The notes: a model not told the origin generated them from the sequence alone. 64,000 nt of DNA from Rubellimicrobium thermophilum DSM 16684 (GCF_000442315.1 NZ_KE557320.1:499235-563234); one strand, 5' to 3'; shown: positions 1 to 11,526, numbered from the stretch's first letter. Program-made: numbers and translations.

Positions 1-641
1 CACATCCGCGTCAGGTTCGCCCGGATCTTCGCCAGGCGCAGCGCCTGCGCCCCGTCGCCCTCCGCGGCGGCGGCCAGCGCCGCATCGAGATCGAACAGCA
101 CCTCGCGCCGGGCCGGGTCGCGCACCCGGCTCGTGACCCAGCCCACCACGGCCAGGCGCACGCCTTCGGTGACCGGCTCCACCCGGTGCAGCGTGTCCGA
201 AGGATAGAGCACCAGCTCTCCCGCCGGCAGGCGGAAGGCGCGGTCCTCGATCCGGTCCTCGATCACCAGCTCGCCGCCGCGATAGCGGTCGGGGTCGGAC
301 AGGAACAGCGTGAAGGACAGATCCGTGCGCGCGCCCCCGATGAAGGCCTCGTCCACATGGGTGCCATAGGTCTGCCCCCCCTCATAGCGCGAGACCATCA
401 GCCGCGCGAATCCCTTCGGCCGCGCGGCCGAGACGAAGCCAGCATGGGCCAGCAGTGCGGCCTCGACCTTGCGCAGCACCGCCTCGCGGGCGGGGCCGGG
501 CGTGGCCTGCGCATTGCGCTTGACGGCGCGCGCCATGGCCCCTGCGGTCAGGGTGCCGTCCTCCCAGGGGAGGGCGGCCACCGCTGCCTGCAGCGCGGCC
601 AGTTCATGGGCATCGAACAGGCCGCCGATCACATGGAACAT
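1..641 (-). CDS. PKHD-type 2-oxoglutarate/Fe(II) hydroxylase (PiuC/YbiX family), 3' end cut by window edge
   Basis: This looks like an Fe(II)- and 2-oxoglutarate-dependent dioxygenase of the PiuC/YbiX family, whose members are usually found with iron-uptake genes; the substrate is unknown. Reading leftwards from the ATG at 641 gives 213 codons before the window ends. The family is about 225 residues long, so only the last dozen are missing. The iron ligands are visible as H95-x-D97 and H152, and R162 is placed to bind 2-oxoglutarate. The start lies 6 bp after the stop of the upstream exported protein (648-1443), so the two are very probably co-transcribed from the promoter near 1474-1502. The family assignment is firm, the physiological role is inferred. 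Confidence 0.85.
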   Translation of the reverse strand, partial: MFHVIGGLFDAHELAALQAAVAALPWEDGTLTAGAMARAVKRNAQATPGPAREAVLRKVEAALLAHAGFVSAARPKGFARLMVSRYEGGQTYGTHVDEAFIGGARTDLSFTLFLSDPDRYRGGELVIEDRIEDRAFRLPAGELVLYPSDTLHRVEPVTEGVRLAVVGWVTSRVRDPARREVLFDLDAALAAAAEGDGAQALRLAKIRANLTRM

Positions 642-647
642 GCGCGC

Positions 648-1443
648 CTACCGCAGCTGCAGCCCGGCCAGCTCGATCCGCGCCGCCGCGCCGAGCAGCA
701 CGGCCGCATCGCCCTCGACCGCCCCTTCGGGCACAAGCCCCGGGAAAATCGCATCGGTCGGCGCCAGGGCCTCTTCCATGGCTGCGGCGGCCTCGGGGCT
801 GGTTCCGGCCAGCTTCGCAACCTGATCCTTCGCCACCTGAACAAAGCCCCAGGCATCCTGATATTCGTGCAGATTGGCGACCGCCCCATCGACGATGCCG
901 ATGGCATATTCCTCGGCAGCGGTCCGCATCAGGGCCTCGATGGCGCGGGCCTGCTGATAGGGCGTGGCCCCTGCGGCCTGCCGCGCCGCCTCGATCCGCG
1001 CCATCACCGCCGATTCGGCCTCGGCGACGGCCGCCGGATCGGCCCTGCCTTCGACCGCCGCCGCCAGAGCCTCCAGCTCGGGCGCAAAGCCCTCCGCCCC
1101 GGCGGCCTCCAGCATCGGCACGAGATCGGCATAGATCTCGTCGCCCGGATGCTTCATGTGGGTCACGGCGAGGTTCGACTCTCCGGCTGCATAGAGGGCG
1201 GCACCGGCGCGCAGATGCCCCTCCACAAGGCCCAGCGCCGTCAGCAGGGCAACCGCCGCATCGCCCTCTGCCAGGGCGGCCCCTTCGCCGCCTTCGCCCT
1301 CGCCGCCACCGGCGGCGGCGCCATGGGCCTGCCCATGGGGTCTGGGCCAGGGCCGGCGCCGCGGCAAGAACCGCCAGACCGCCCGCCAGCATCGTCCGCC
1401 GGGGAATCACCACCCGCACCGGCCTGTCCTGTTCGCTGCTCAT
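648..1443 (-). CDS. Tat-exported His-rich periplasmic protein, frameshifted, function unknown
   Basis: The start at 1443 encodes a twin-arginine signal peptide (IPRRTMLAGGLAVLAAAPALAQ) whose likely cleavage site follows ALA-Q. The frame is then lost at the GGGG run 1337-1340; dropping one base there joins it to the long open frame that ends at 648. The repaired protein has about 264 residues. It begins after cleavage with a short His/Gly-rich stretch (HGQAHG) and is then almost entirely Ala/Glu-rich helix, with scattered His, Glu and Tyr residues that could bind a metal. No family is recognised. It is the first gene of an apparent operon with the iron-dependent hydroxylase at 1-641, so a role in periplasmic metal handling is a guess from context. 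The frameshift is of the same kind as in essential genes here and is probably a sequencing error. Confidence 0.6.
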
Positions 1444-1473
1444 TGTCGCGTCCAGTTCCTGATTGTTTTTGTC

Positions 1474-1502
1474 TGGATAATCCGGCGGCCGGCCGGAGTC
1501 AA
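1474..1502 (-). promoter_or_regulatory. sigma-70-type promoter for the Tat protein/hydroxylase operon
   Basis: On the minus strand a -35 TTGACT (1497-1502) is separated by 17 bp from a -10 TATCCA (1474-1479). The predicted start of transcription is about 25 bp upstream of the ATG at 1443. A GC-rich self-complementary stretch (CCGGCCGGCC) fills the spacer. No convincing Fur or RirA box was seen. Confidence 0.55.
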
Positions 1503-1589
1503 AGTCTTTCTGTCAGGAAAAGGGGGCCTCGGAAAGGTGCGGCGCGGCCCGTCGCCGGACCGCGCCATTTCTCCGGCTGTTCCGGGGCC

Positions 1590-3780
1590 TCAGCCGTCGC
1601 GGGACACGCTCCACAGCATCGTCTCGCCCGAGCTGTCCTGCACGCCGTCATTGTCGGTCAGAAGCCACATCCGGCCTTCGCTGTCGAAGGCCAGCCCTTC
1701 GACCTTGTCCAGGACATAGCCGCCTGTCGCCGTCAGGTCCGGCAGCAGGTCGCGCACCACTTCGCGCGGGACGGTCGGCAGATCGCCCCCGAGCGGCGCC
1801 GGCACCAGCGCCTCCAGCGGCACGCGCGTCACCAGCTTGGTGCGGGCCATCCCGCCGACATGGTTGTCGCGCTCGATCAGATAGAGGTGGTCCCCCTGCA
1901 CCGCCATGTCGCCCAGACCGACCCAGCCGCCATCGGTCGGCGCGGCGGTCTGATAGCGCACGGCGCCCCATTCGCCCGTGGCGGGATCATAGGACAGCAG
2001 CTTGACATGGTTCTCCGGATCGTCGCGCCAGGGGCGCTGGATCGCGATCCACACCACCCCGTCGATGACGGCCACGCCTTCGGCGCCGAACCGCGTCTCG
2101 TGGTCGAGCAGCGCCGGGGGAAAGCCGATCTCCTCGCGGATCGCGCCATCGGCGCCGATGCGGATCAGGCCATGCGGGATCAGGCGATCCGGGCGCCCCT
2201 CGGTGACGGCCCAGAACCCGCCCTCGCCATCGGGGGCCAGGCCTTCGAGGTCGAGCTTCTGCGCCGCATCGCCGCCACGGGTGATGCGCAGGGCCGCGGT
2301 GATCCGGGCGGGGGTCTGCGTGATGTCGATGGTGAAGATCGTCGGCTGGGCGGCGAACAGGCTGTCGCCCACGGCATAAAGGATCCCCGGCCGTTCCGGG
2401 TCCTCGGCCAGGCCCGACAACGCGCCCCAGCCGAGCGGTCCGCCCTCGGGCGCCTCCGTCCCTGCCGAGGTCAGATGGGGATAGGCGGGCGGGCCGTCCT
2501 GCATCCGGTAGATCATCACATGCGCCCGCGGGCCGCCATCGGCGCCCAGATCCGCCTCGTTGGCGGTGACCAGAAGGCCGCGTCCGGGGATGCTCACGGC
2601 GCCTTCGGGGCTGACGCCCGAGGGCAGGAGCTGCGTCAGCACCGGCGCCGCCGGATCCGTCACGTCATACACGGCCACGACCGATGCCCGCTCCGACAGG
2701 ACGAACAGCAGCGGCACCCCGTCGAAGACGCCGAAGGCCGCGCCCTCGGGGCTCGTTGCCCTTGGACGAAGAGCGGTGGTCGGGATAATGCCCGATCGCG
2801 ATGATGGCCTGCTCGAGGGCGGGGCCGCTCTCCCAGACCACGCGGCCATCGCGGTTCCAGATCGTCACCCCGCGCGATCCGCCATCCATGTCGCCCTCGT
2901 TGACGGTGGCGAAATGGTCCTCGTCGATCCACTGGATGGCGTCGGGCTCGCGCAGGCGGCCGGGCTGGCTGTCGGTGGCGCGGATCGCTCCGTCGCGCCG
3001 CGTGTCGATCCCTTCCAGATCGACCGTTCCGGCGGGGAAATGGGCCAGCACCTCTCCTGTGCGCGAGAGCAGGACGATGTGGTTGTTCTCCTGCAGGGTG
3101 ACGGCGATCTCGCCCCGGGCGTTGACATGGACGAATTCCGGCTCGGGGTCTTCGGGGGCGATCTCCGCCAGACCCGAGACATCGGCCCGGATGATCCCGT
3201 CGCAATCGGGCAGCCCCTCCGCCAGGGGCACGATGCTGACCCATCCGCCGGGCATCTGCCCCACGCGGCCGTCGCCGGCCTCCTCGTCGCGCTCGTTCTC
3301 GATGGCCACGGCCAGGAAGGATCCGTCCGGCGCAAGGGCGGTGGAATCGGGCTGTCCGCCCAGGTCGCAGCGCGCCCGTTCCTCCCGACTGTCGAGATCC
3401 AGCGCGACGAGATGTCCCGAGGGCTCGGTGAAGCTCGCGGATGTGTTGACGGCGATCATCGCCATCCGCCCGAGGACCGAGACGGCGGTGGGTTCTCCCG
3501 CCATCGCGACATGGCCGAGAGGCCGCGGCCGCGCGGGATCGGCAAGATCGATCAGGCCGACCGCGCCCAGCGGGCTGTCGGTATAAACCAGCACCATGCC
3601 ATCGTCCGAGGCGGCGACGATCTCGGCCGACGATTCCTGCGCAGGGTCCTCGCCCTCGGCCATGTTCGCAACGACCGGAAAGCTTGCGATGCGGTTGAAG
3701 GCGCGCCCGGCCTCCTGCGCCAGGGCGCCCGAAGCCGCAAGCGCCAGCGCGGAGACGAGGCCGGCGATCCGACAGGTCAT
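1590..3780 (-). CDS. secreted esterase-like-phytase/beta-propeller protein, frameshifted
   Basis: This is one large exported protein of about 729 residues, split into two frames at the GGGG run 2748-2751. Removing one base makes the two halves continuous (…KGNEP-EGAAFG…). The start at 3780 gives a Sec signal peptide (about 20 residues, ending ASGALAQ). The N-terminal half has the repeated short strands of a beta-propeller (LVALDLDS, VSIVPLAEG, FVHVNARGE). The C-terminal half ends with the block DNDGVQDSSGETMLW that I associate with the esterase-like activity of phytase family. Such proteins are thought to hydrolyse phosphate esters outside the cytoplasm, but catalysis is unproven. The gene is convergent with nothing on its left and divergent from lepA on its right (137 bp). 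Confidence 0.75.
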
Positions 3781-3880
3781 GACTGAATTCTCCCGATGCA
3801 GTTCCGCCCTGCCTGCTGACGGCCCCGCGTTACGGGATCATGACGGTTCGGTTGCGGTTGCATGACGCGCTGCGCCTTCC

Positions 3881-3909
3881 TTGACGCGCGCTCCGCCCGG
3901 CCCCATAGC
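3881..3909 (+). promoter_or_regulatory. promoter for lepA, apparently giving a leaderless mRNA
   Basis: TTGACG (3881-3886) is followed after 17 bp by CATAGC (3904-3909). Transcription would begin within a base or two of the lepA ATG at 3917, and no Shine-Dalgarno sequence precedes that ATG. A leaderless transcript is therefore the simplest reading, though an upstream promoter cannot be excluded. Confidence 0.45.
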
Positions 3910-3916
3910 CTGCGCC

Positions 3917-5716
<1,800 letters not shown>

Positions 5717-5727
5717 GGACGGACGGA

Positions 5728-5745
5728 CCGGCCCCCCGTGGCCGG
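5728..5745 (+). terminator. possible lepA terminator hairpin
   Basis: A 6-bp GC stem (CCGGCC/GGCCGG) with a 6-nt loop begins 12 bp after the lepA stop. It has no U-tract, so it is only a candidate. Confidence 0.3.
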
Positions 5746-5935
5746 CCGCGCGATGCCCGGCCGTGCCGCCGGGGCGCCCGGGCACCCGGATGCCGCCGCA
5801 GGGGATCCGGCCGGGGGGCTGGCGGGGGCTGTGTCCCCTGTGCCACGGTGGCCGGCGTGGAGGGCGGCCTTAACCCGGTATTAACCCTTCCTTGCGATTC
5901 TCCGCCTGTCCCCCACCAGACGGAGTGTTTCGCCC

Positions 5936-6340
5936 ATGGCCCCCGAACTGGCGCTTCTGCGCCCCGATCTGCTGCCCCCGGCCCGTGCGGCGCTGCTGGC
6001 GGCGCTGCGGGACTGGCTCATCGGGCTGAACCCGGATGCGCCAGATATGCGGGATCTGGCGATCGCCGCCCTCCTGCAGGCGGCGCATGTCGCGGCCTCT
6101 CCCGTCACGGATGCGGGGCTGGCCGCCTTCTGCGACCACGCCCGCCACGCCTTCATCGGCCGCATGCTGGACGTCAACTGGTTCTTCGCCCCCGAAGGGC
6201 CGGTTCATCCCTTCCCACTGCCCCAGGCGCCGCCTCCGCCCCGCCCGAAGGCGCCGCCCGGCGCGCTGCCGCGGATCGTCCGTCCGCGCCTGCCGATGAT
6301 CCGCCGCCGCCGCGGCGGCGGTCACGCGGGGGTGCCCTCA
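5936..6340 (+). CDS. hypothetical small protein with no in-frame stop before the convergent RND gene
   Basis: The ATG at 5936 has a plausible ribosome-binding site (GACGGAG, about 9 bp upstream). It opens about 125 residues of normal-looking sequence: a helical, Ala/Leu-rich first half (ARAALLAALRDWLIGLNPD), a conserved-looking aromatic stretch (FIGRMLDVNWFFAPEG) and a Pro/Arg-rich tail. The frame does not stop; it runs on antisense through the whole RND pump, which cannot be real. The true end is probably hidden by a frameshift of the type common in this window. A stop exists at 6297-6299 in the frame reached by removing one base. The function is unknown. The end coordinate given is only where the convergent gene begins. 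Confidence 0.4.
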
Positions 6341-9300
6341 CTCCGCGACATGGAGCCGCGGGCGCGCCGCCTCGGCCTCGATCCGCATCAGCCGCTGCTC
6401 GAGGGCCATGCGCTCGGCCCGCTCGGCCGCCAGGGCATGGGCGAGATCGCGCGGATCGGGCAGCGGCTCCTCGGCCTCCCGCGGGCCGACGAAGCGGCCG
6501 AAGATGCGGGTCAGAAGCCGCTGCAGGTCGTCCATGATGAGGAAGAAGCTCGGCACGACGACCAGGCTCAGCACCGTGCTCATCAGGATGCCGCCGATGA
6601 CCGCTGTCGCCATGGGGGCGCGGAAGCTGCCGCCATCGCCCACCCCCAGGGCAGAGGGCAGCATCCCCGCCGACATGGCGATGGAGGTCATGATGATCGG
6701 GCGCGCCCGCTTGTGCCCGGCCTCCACCACCGCGTCAAAGCGGCTCATGCCGTCGGCCCGCATCTCGATGGCGAAATCCACCAGAAGGATGGCGTTCTTG
6801 GTCACGATTCCCATCAGCATCAGGATGCCGATGAGGACGGGCATCGAGACGGGCGAATTCGTCAGGATCAGTGCCGCGGCCACGCCCCCGATGGCCAGCG
6901 GAAGGGAGAAGAGGATCGTGAAGGGCTGGATGACCGAGCGGAACAGGAGGATCAGCACCCCCAGCACCATGAACAGGCCAAGGACCATGGAGTTGAGGAA
7001 GCCCGCATTCAGTTCGGCCTGCGCTTCGGCGTCGCCGGATTCGGCGATGCGCACGCCGGGGGGCAGCTCGACCCCCGCCATGATCTCCTCGAAACGGGCG
7101 GTGGCGGTACCCAGCGCCACACCGGGGGACAGGGTGGCGCCGATGGTGGCGACACGGTCGCGGTTGAGCCGCTTGACCACCGAGGGTCCTTCGGCGACCG
7201 CGATGTCGGCCACGGCCGACAGGGGGACCGTCGCGCCCGTGGCGGTCGGCACGCGCAGGGCGGCCAGCCGCACGAGGTCGTCCCGCGCCGCCTCGGTCAG
7301 CCGGACACGAACCGGGATCAGCCGGTCGTCGATCGACAGCTTGGCATTGGCGGCGTCGAAATCGCCGATGGTTGCGACGCGCACCGTCTGGGCGATGGCG
7401 GCCGTGGTGACACCCAGGCGGGCGGCATCGTCGGCGCGCGGGGTGATCTGGACCTCGGGCCGGGGCAGGGCGCCTTCGGTGGACACGTCGGTGAAGAGGG
7501 GGTCTCCCCGCAGCGCCTCTTCCAGACGGGCCACGGCCAGGTTCAGCGCCTCGGCGTCGTCCGAGAGGATGGAGTAGCTGATGTCGCGTCCGCCGCCGCC
7601 GGGGCCGACATTGAGCCGGTAGGCGCGGATGTCCGGGATCGGGGCGATGGCCTGCGAGACGTCCATCTCGATCTCCGACTGGCTTCGGCTGCGTCCCTCC
7701 ACGGGCTTGTCGGGGATCAGGCTGCCCAGGACGGGGATTCTCTCGGCCAGGTCGTGCAGCTTGCGCGAGAGCGAGGTATCCCGCTCTTCCAGCAGCACCG
7801 TGACCGAGGCGCGCCGCACATCGCGATCGCCCGTGGGCGAGGAGCCGCCCAGAACGAAGACATGCTCCACCCCGTCGATGTCCCGCACCGCCTCGAGGAT
7901 GCGATCGGTGGCGAGGCGCGTGTCCTCGAGCGTCGATCCCGGCGGCAGCTCGACCGAGACGGGAATGCGCCCCGAATCGTCCTCGGGCATGAAGGATCCG
8001 GGGATCTGGGCCATGAAGAAGACCGAGACGGCGAGGACCCCGAAGGCCGCCAGCAGCGTCAGGTAGCGCCCCGGCAGGATCCACAGCCGGCCCGTGGCCG
8101 TGGCCCGCACCAGGCGCAGGTAGCCGCGCATCAGAAGGCCGTCGCCATGTCCGCCCCGTTCGTCGGCGTCCTTGCTGCGCATGAAGTAGGCCGCCAGCAT
8201 CGGTGTGATGAGGCGCGCCACCAGCAGCGAGAAGATCACCGCCAGGGCGACGGTCAGACCGAACTGGCGGAAGTACTGGCCGGCGATCCCCGGCATGAAG
8301 GAGACGGGGACGAAGACCGCGACGATGGTCGCCGTGGTGGCGATGACGGCCAGGCCGATTTCGTCGGCGGCGTCGATGGCGGCGCGGTAGGGCGTCTTGC
8401 CCATGCGGACATGGCGCTGGATGTTCTCGATCTCCACGATCGCATCATCCACGAGGATCCCCGTGGCCAGCGTGATGGCCAGGAAGGAGACGAGGTTGAG
8501 CGAGAAGCCCAGCATCTCCATCGCCCAGAAGGTGGGGATGGCGGACAGGGGCAGGGCGATGGCCGCAATGATCGTGGCGCGCCAGTTGCGCAGGAAGGCC
8601 AGCACCACGAGCACGGCCAGGATGCCGCCCTCGATCAGCGTGTGGATGGCCGCTTCGTAATTGCCGTAGGTGAAGGAGACCTGATCATCCACCAGGGTGA
8701 TCGAGACATCGGGATGTTCCGCCCGGATGCGGTCGAGCGTGGCTTCGGTCAGCTCGGCGACCGAGACCTCGGAGGCCCCCTTGGCCTTGTAGACGGAAAA
8801 GACGACGACCTCCTGCCCGTCGTAGCGGGCAAAGGACCGGGGTTCCTCGAAACTGTCGGTGACGGTGCCGAGCTGATCGAGCGTGACACGCTGGCCGGAG
8901 GGGAGGGCGATGGGCATCGCGGCAAGCCGCTCCGCATCGCCCCTGTCGCCCAGAAGGCGGATTGCCTGTTCCCCTCCGCCGATTTCGCTGCGCCCGGCGC
9001 CCTGATTGGCATTGATGGCGCGGATCTGCTGGCTGACCGCGGCGGCCGTGACGCCGTAGGCATCGAGCCGCAGCGGGTCGAGCTCCACCCGGATTTCGCG
9101 GTCGGCCCCGCCGTAGCGGTCCACGCGCCCGACGCCGAGCTGCCCCTGCAGCTCTCCGGCGATGGTGTTGTCCACGAACCAGGACAGCTCCTCGACGGTC
9201 ATGCCGGGGGCCGAGACGGCGAAGGTCATGATCGCCTGACCCTCGACATCGATGCGCGTGACGACGGGGGTCTCGACCTCGGCGGGCAGGTCGCCGAGGA

Positions 9301-9643
9301 TGCGGTCGATGGCATCCTTGACATCCTGCACGGCCTGATCGGTGGGGACTTCCAGACGGAACTCCACCAGGGTCTGGGAGACGCCGTCGCTGACGGTGGA
9401 GGTGACGTTCTTGACCCCGGCGATGCCGGCAACCGCATCCTCGATCTGCCGCGTGACCTGCGTTTCCATCTCGGCCGGCGCGGCGCCGGATTGCGAGACG
9501 CTCACCGCCACCAGCGGAATGTCGATGGAGGGGAACTGGGTGATGGGCAGGCTGCGGAACGACTGCCAGCCCAGGATCATCAGCAGAAGGAAGAAGAGGA
9601 TCGGGGCGATCGGGTTGCGGATGGACCAGGCCGAGAAATTCAT
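6338..9643 (-). CDS. RND multidrug efflux permease (HAE1/AcrB-like)
   Basis: This is the inner-membrane proton antiporter of a tripartite RND efflux pump. It has 1101 residues, slightly longer than AcrB because of a C-terminal Arg/Glu-rich coiled-coil tail (residues about 1050-1100). The N-terminal helix (SIRNPIAPILFFLLLMILG) is typical. The repeated RND topology is visible, with one helix, a periplasmic loop, and then helices around 330-560 and 860-1030. The TM4 motif GILVDDAIVEIENIQRH carries the paired aspartates of the proton relay. It lies 5 bp downstream of the membrane-fusion-protein gene and is in one operon with it and the TetR gene. Substrates cannot be predicted. No outer-membrane TolC partner is in the window. 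Confidence 0.93.
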   Translation of the reverse strand: MNFSAWSIRNPIAPILFFLLLMILGWQSFRSLPITQFPSIDIPLVAVSVSQSGAAPAEMETQVTRQIEDAVAGIAGVKNVTSTVSDGVSQTLVEFRLEVPTDQAVQDVKDAIDRILGDLPAEVETPVVTRIDVEGQAIMTFAVSAPGMTVEELSWFVDNTIAGELQGQLGVGRVDRYGGADREIRVELDPLRLDAYGVTAAAVSQQIRAINANQGAGRSEIGGGEQAIRLLGDRGDAERLAAMPIALPSGQRVTLDQLGTVTDSFEEPRSFARYDGQEVVVFSVYKAKGASEVSVAELTEATLDRIRAEHPDVSITLVDDQVSFTYGNYEAAIHTLIEGGILAVLVVLAFLRNWRATIIAAIALPLSAIPTFWAMEMLGFSLNLVSFLAITLATGILVDDAIVEIENIQRHVRMGKTPYRAAIDAADEIGLAVIATTATIVAVFVPVSFMPGIAGQYFRQFGLTVALAVIFSLLVARLITPMLAAYFMRSKDADERGGHGDGLLMRGYLRLVRATATGRLWILPGRYLTLLAAFGVLAVSVFFMAQIPGSFMPEDDSGRIPVSVELPPGSTLEDTRLATDRILEAVRDIDGVEHVFVLGGSSPTGDRDVRRASVTVLLEERDTSLSRKLHDLAERIPVLGSLIPDKPVEGRSRSQSEIEMDVSQAIAPIPDIRAYRLNVGPGGGGRDISYSILSDDAEALNLAVARLEEALRGDPLFTDVSTEGALPRPEVQITPRADDAARLGVTTAAIAQTVRVATIGDFDAANAKLSIDDRLIPVRVRLTEAARDDLVRLAALRVPTATGATVPLSAVADIAVAEGPSVVKRLNRDRVATIGATLSPGVALGTATARFEEIMAGVELPPGVRIAESGDAEAQAELNAGFLNSMVLGLFMVLGVLILLFRSVIQPFTILFSLPLAIGGVAAALILTNSPVSMPVLIGILMLMGIVTKNAILLVDFAIEMRADGMSRFDAVVEAGHKRARPIIMTSIAMSAGMLPSALGVGDGGSFRAPMATAVIGGILMSTVLSLVVVPSFFLIMDDLQRLLTRIFGRFVGPREAEEPLPDPRDLAHALAAERAERMALEQRLMRIEAEAARPRLHVAE

Positions 9644-9648
9644 GATGC

Positions 9649-10866
9649 CTACTCTCCCTGGTCGGCGGGCTGGTCGGCGGGCTGGTCGGCGGGAACCGGG
9701 TTCACCCGGTCGCCATCGCGCACGAAGGCTCCGGCCTTGGCAACCACGCGATCGCCGGCCGCCAGCCCTTCGAGGATGCCGATGAGGGCGCCATCCCGGA
9801 TGCCGGTGCGCACGGCCACACGTTCCACCGTTCCGTCAGGACCCACACGCATCACGCTTGTCCCGCCGTCGGGTTCCGATCCGATCGCTGTCACCGGCAC
9901 GGCAAGCTGCTCCTCTTCGGCCACGAGAATCTCGGCCATCAGGGCCATGCCCCTGACGGCCCTGGCCTCGGCGGGGATGTCGATCCGGGCCAGCCCCAGG
10001 CGCGACTGGCGGTCGATCACCGGCTCCACCAGCCGCACCCGCCCCTCGACGGGATCGGACCAGGCCATTCCCGTCAGCCGGACAGTCTGGCCGGGTTGCA
10101 CGCGGAGAAGATCGCCTTCCGCCAGTTCGGCCCGCAGCTCCATCGCCCCGTCGCGGATGATGGTGAACATCGCCGGTCCCGCGGCGCTGGCAATGGCCCC
10201 GATCTGCGCGTTCCTCTCCACCACAACGCCCGCCACCGGTGCCTTCACCTCGGTGCGCGAGAGCTGGAGCTCGGCATGGGCGATCTGCGCCTCCACGAGG
10301 GCGAGCTGCGCCCGCGCCGCCTCCACTCCCTGCCGGGCAACATCCACCGCGGCCCTTGCGGCTTCGGCGGCGGCGGTCGTCTGGTCGGCCTGCGCGCGCG
10401 GCACCGTGCCGTCGGCGGCCAGCCTTGCGTTGCGTGCGGCCACGCGCTCGGCCTCCTCGGCATTGGCGGTGGCCTGCGTCAGGGTCGCTTCGGCCTGCGC
10501 GATCTGGGCCTCCACCGCGGCACGGTTCGCCGCCAGCTGCGACAGCTGCAGCTCGAGCGTGGCCGGGGACAGCCGGGCCAGCACCTGTCCGGCCTCGACC
10601 CGCTCGCCGACATCGGCCAGCAGCGCATCGATCGCCTGTCCTTCGACAAGCGGCTGGACCTGCACCTCCTCCACCGCATCCACAAGGCCCGAGGCCATGA
10701 TCCGGTCGCGCAGCAGGGCGGGGCGTACCTCGACCACGCTGATCGCGGGCAGGGACAGGGTCTGTCCTTCGGCCGAGGCGGGGATCGCCTCGGGCTGGGC
10801 TGTTGCCGCCAGGGGAGCGCACAGCGCCGCCACGGCCAGCAGGATGCGAAGGGGGAATGAAGTCAT
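9649..10866 (-). CDS. RND efflux membrane fusion protein
   Basis: This is the periplasmic adaptor linking the RND permease to an outer-membrane channel. From the ATG at 10866 the protein has 405 residues and starts with a signal peptide (ILLAVAALCAPLAATAQ). A longer reading from 10935 would run into the TetR gene and is not needed. The order is biotinyl-lipoyl strand (VQPLVEGQAIDALLADVGERVEAGQ), a long Ala/Gln-rich alpha-hairpin (about 90-190), the second lipoyl half (VKAPVAGVVVERNAQIG), and a beta-barrel domain. The C-terminus carries three copies of the tetrapeptide DQPA, encoded by a 12-bp tandem repeat at 9661-9694. The ATG lies one base past the TetR stop. Confidence 0.92.
   Translation of the reverse strand: MTSFPLRILLAVAALCAPLAATAQPEAIPASAEGQTLSLPAISVVEVRPALLRDRIMASGLVDAVEEVQVQPLVEGQAIDALLADVGERVEAGQVLARLSPATLELQLSQLAANRAAVEAQIAQAEATLTQATANAEEAERVAARNARLAADGTVPRAQADQTTAAAEAARAAVDVARQGVEAARAQLALVEAQIAHAELQLSRTEVKAPVAGVVVERNAQIGAIASAAGPAMFTIIRDGAMELRAELAEGDLLRVQPGQTVRLTGMAWSDPVEGRVRLVEPVIDRQSRLGLARIDIPAEARAVRGMALMAEILVAEEEQLAVPVTAIGSEPDGGTSVMRVGPDGTVERVAVRTGIRDGALIGILEGLAAGDRVVAKAGAFVRDGDRVNPVPADQPADQPADQGE
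9661..9694. repeat. 12-bp tandem repeat (about three copies) at the 3' end of the adaptor gene
   Basis: The unit GTCGGCGGGCTG occurs twice in full and once in part. It keeps frame and encodes DQPA repeats, so copy-number changes would only alter tail length. Confidence 0.8.
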
Positions 10867-10867
10867 G

Positions 10868-11482
10868 TCACGGGCTTCCGGTTCCGGCCAATGCCTCGTC
10901 GAGCAGCCGGTCGATTGTGCGCAGGATGAGCGCATTCAGATCATCGGAGAGAGACTGTCCGGCCGGCCGTTCGAGAGAGGCCCCCCGGATCAGGATGAAG
11001 ATGACGCGGGCATGAGCATCGAAGCGCCGGGCTGCCTCCTCCTCGGGCAGACCGCTGACAAGGGCGAGGACCCGCAGGATCCGTCGGAGGATTCCCTCCT
11101 CCACCTGCCGGAGAAGGGCAGCGATGTCGGGCTTGCGGGCGGCGGCGGCGATGATCTCGGCCCAGAGGGTGGGGGACTTCTCACAGGCCGCGGCCAGCCG
11201 CTGGGCCAGCGCCGCCTTCAGGGCGCCGAGCGGATCGGGAGAGGAGGCGATGGCGCGGAAGGCCCCCTCCACCTCGGCCAGATCGCGCGCGATCAGGGCC
11301 TCCACAAGGGCGGCCTTGGAGGGAAAGTAGCGGTAGAAATTTCCCGCGCTCATGCCGGCCGCGCGCGCCAGATCCTGCATCGAGGCGCCGTCGAAGCCCT
11401 TTTCCATGAAGGCATGCCGCGCCAAGCCGAGAATCATCTCGGCACGGTCGCTCTGGATGCCTTCGGCGGCGGCAGATGGCAT
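10868..11482 (-). CDS. TetR/AcrR-family transcriptional regulator of the RND pump
   Basis: This 204-residue protein has a TetR helix-turn-helix (residues about 33-57: GASMQDLARAAGMSAGNFYRYF) and an all-helical ligand domain. It is the first gene of the operon with the adaptor and permease, so it probably represses them and itself until a pump substrate binds. A perfect 20-bp palindrome, centred about 34 bp upstream of the ATG, is the obvious operator. The start at 11482 was chosen because it leaves the operator upstream and gives the usual N-terminus length. Confidence 0.9.
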   Translation of the reverse strand: MPSAAAEGIQSDRAEMILGLARHAFMEKGFDGASMQDLARAAGMSAGNFYRYFPSKAALVEALIARDLAEVEGAFRAIASSPDPLGALKAALAQRLAAACEKSPTLWAEIIAAAARKPDIAALLRQVEEGILRRILRVLALVSGLPEEEAARRFDAHARVIFILIRGASLERPAGQSLSDDLNALILRTIDRLLDEALAGTGSP

Positions 11483-11506
11483 GAATGTCCCTTCCGGGAA
11501 TCAGGG

Positions 11507-11526
11507 GTGAATGAACGTTCATTCAC
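11507..11526 (-). promoter_or_regulatory. TetR operator, perfect 20-bp palindrome
   Basis: GTGAATGAACGTTCATTCAC is perfectly self-complementary and lies between cysA and the TetR gene, directly upstream of the latter. Its size and position fit a dimer (or pair of dimers) of the adjacent TetR protein. Binding is inferred. Confidence 0.75.

Noticed and set aside
186..2804. An 872-residue plus-strand frame
   Set aside because: Antisense to the hydroxylase, Tat protein and esterase genes; composition is that of a shadow frame.
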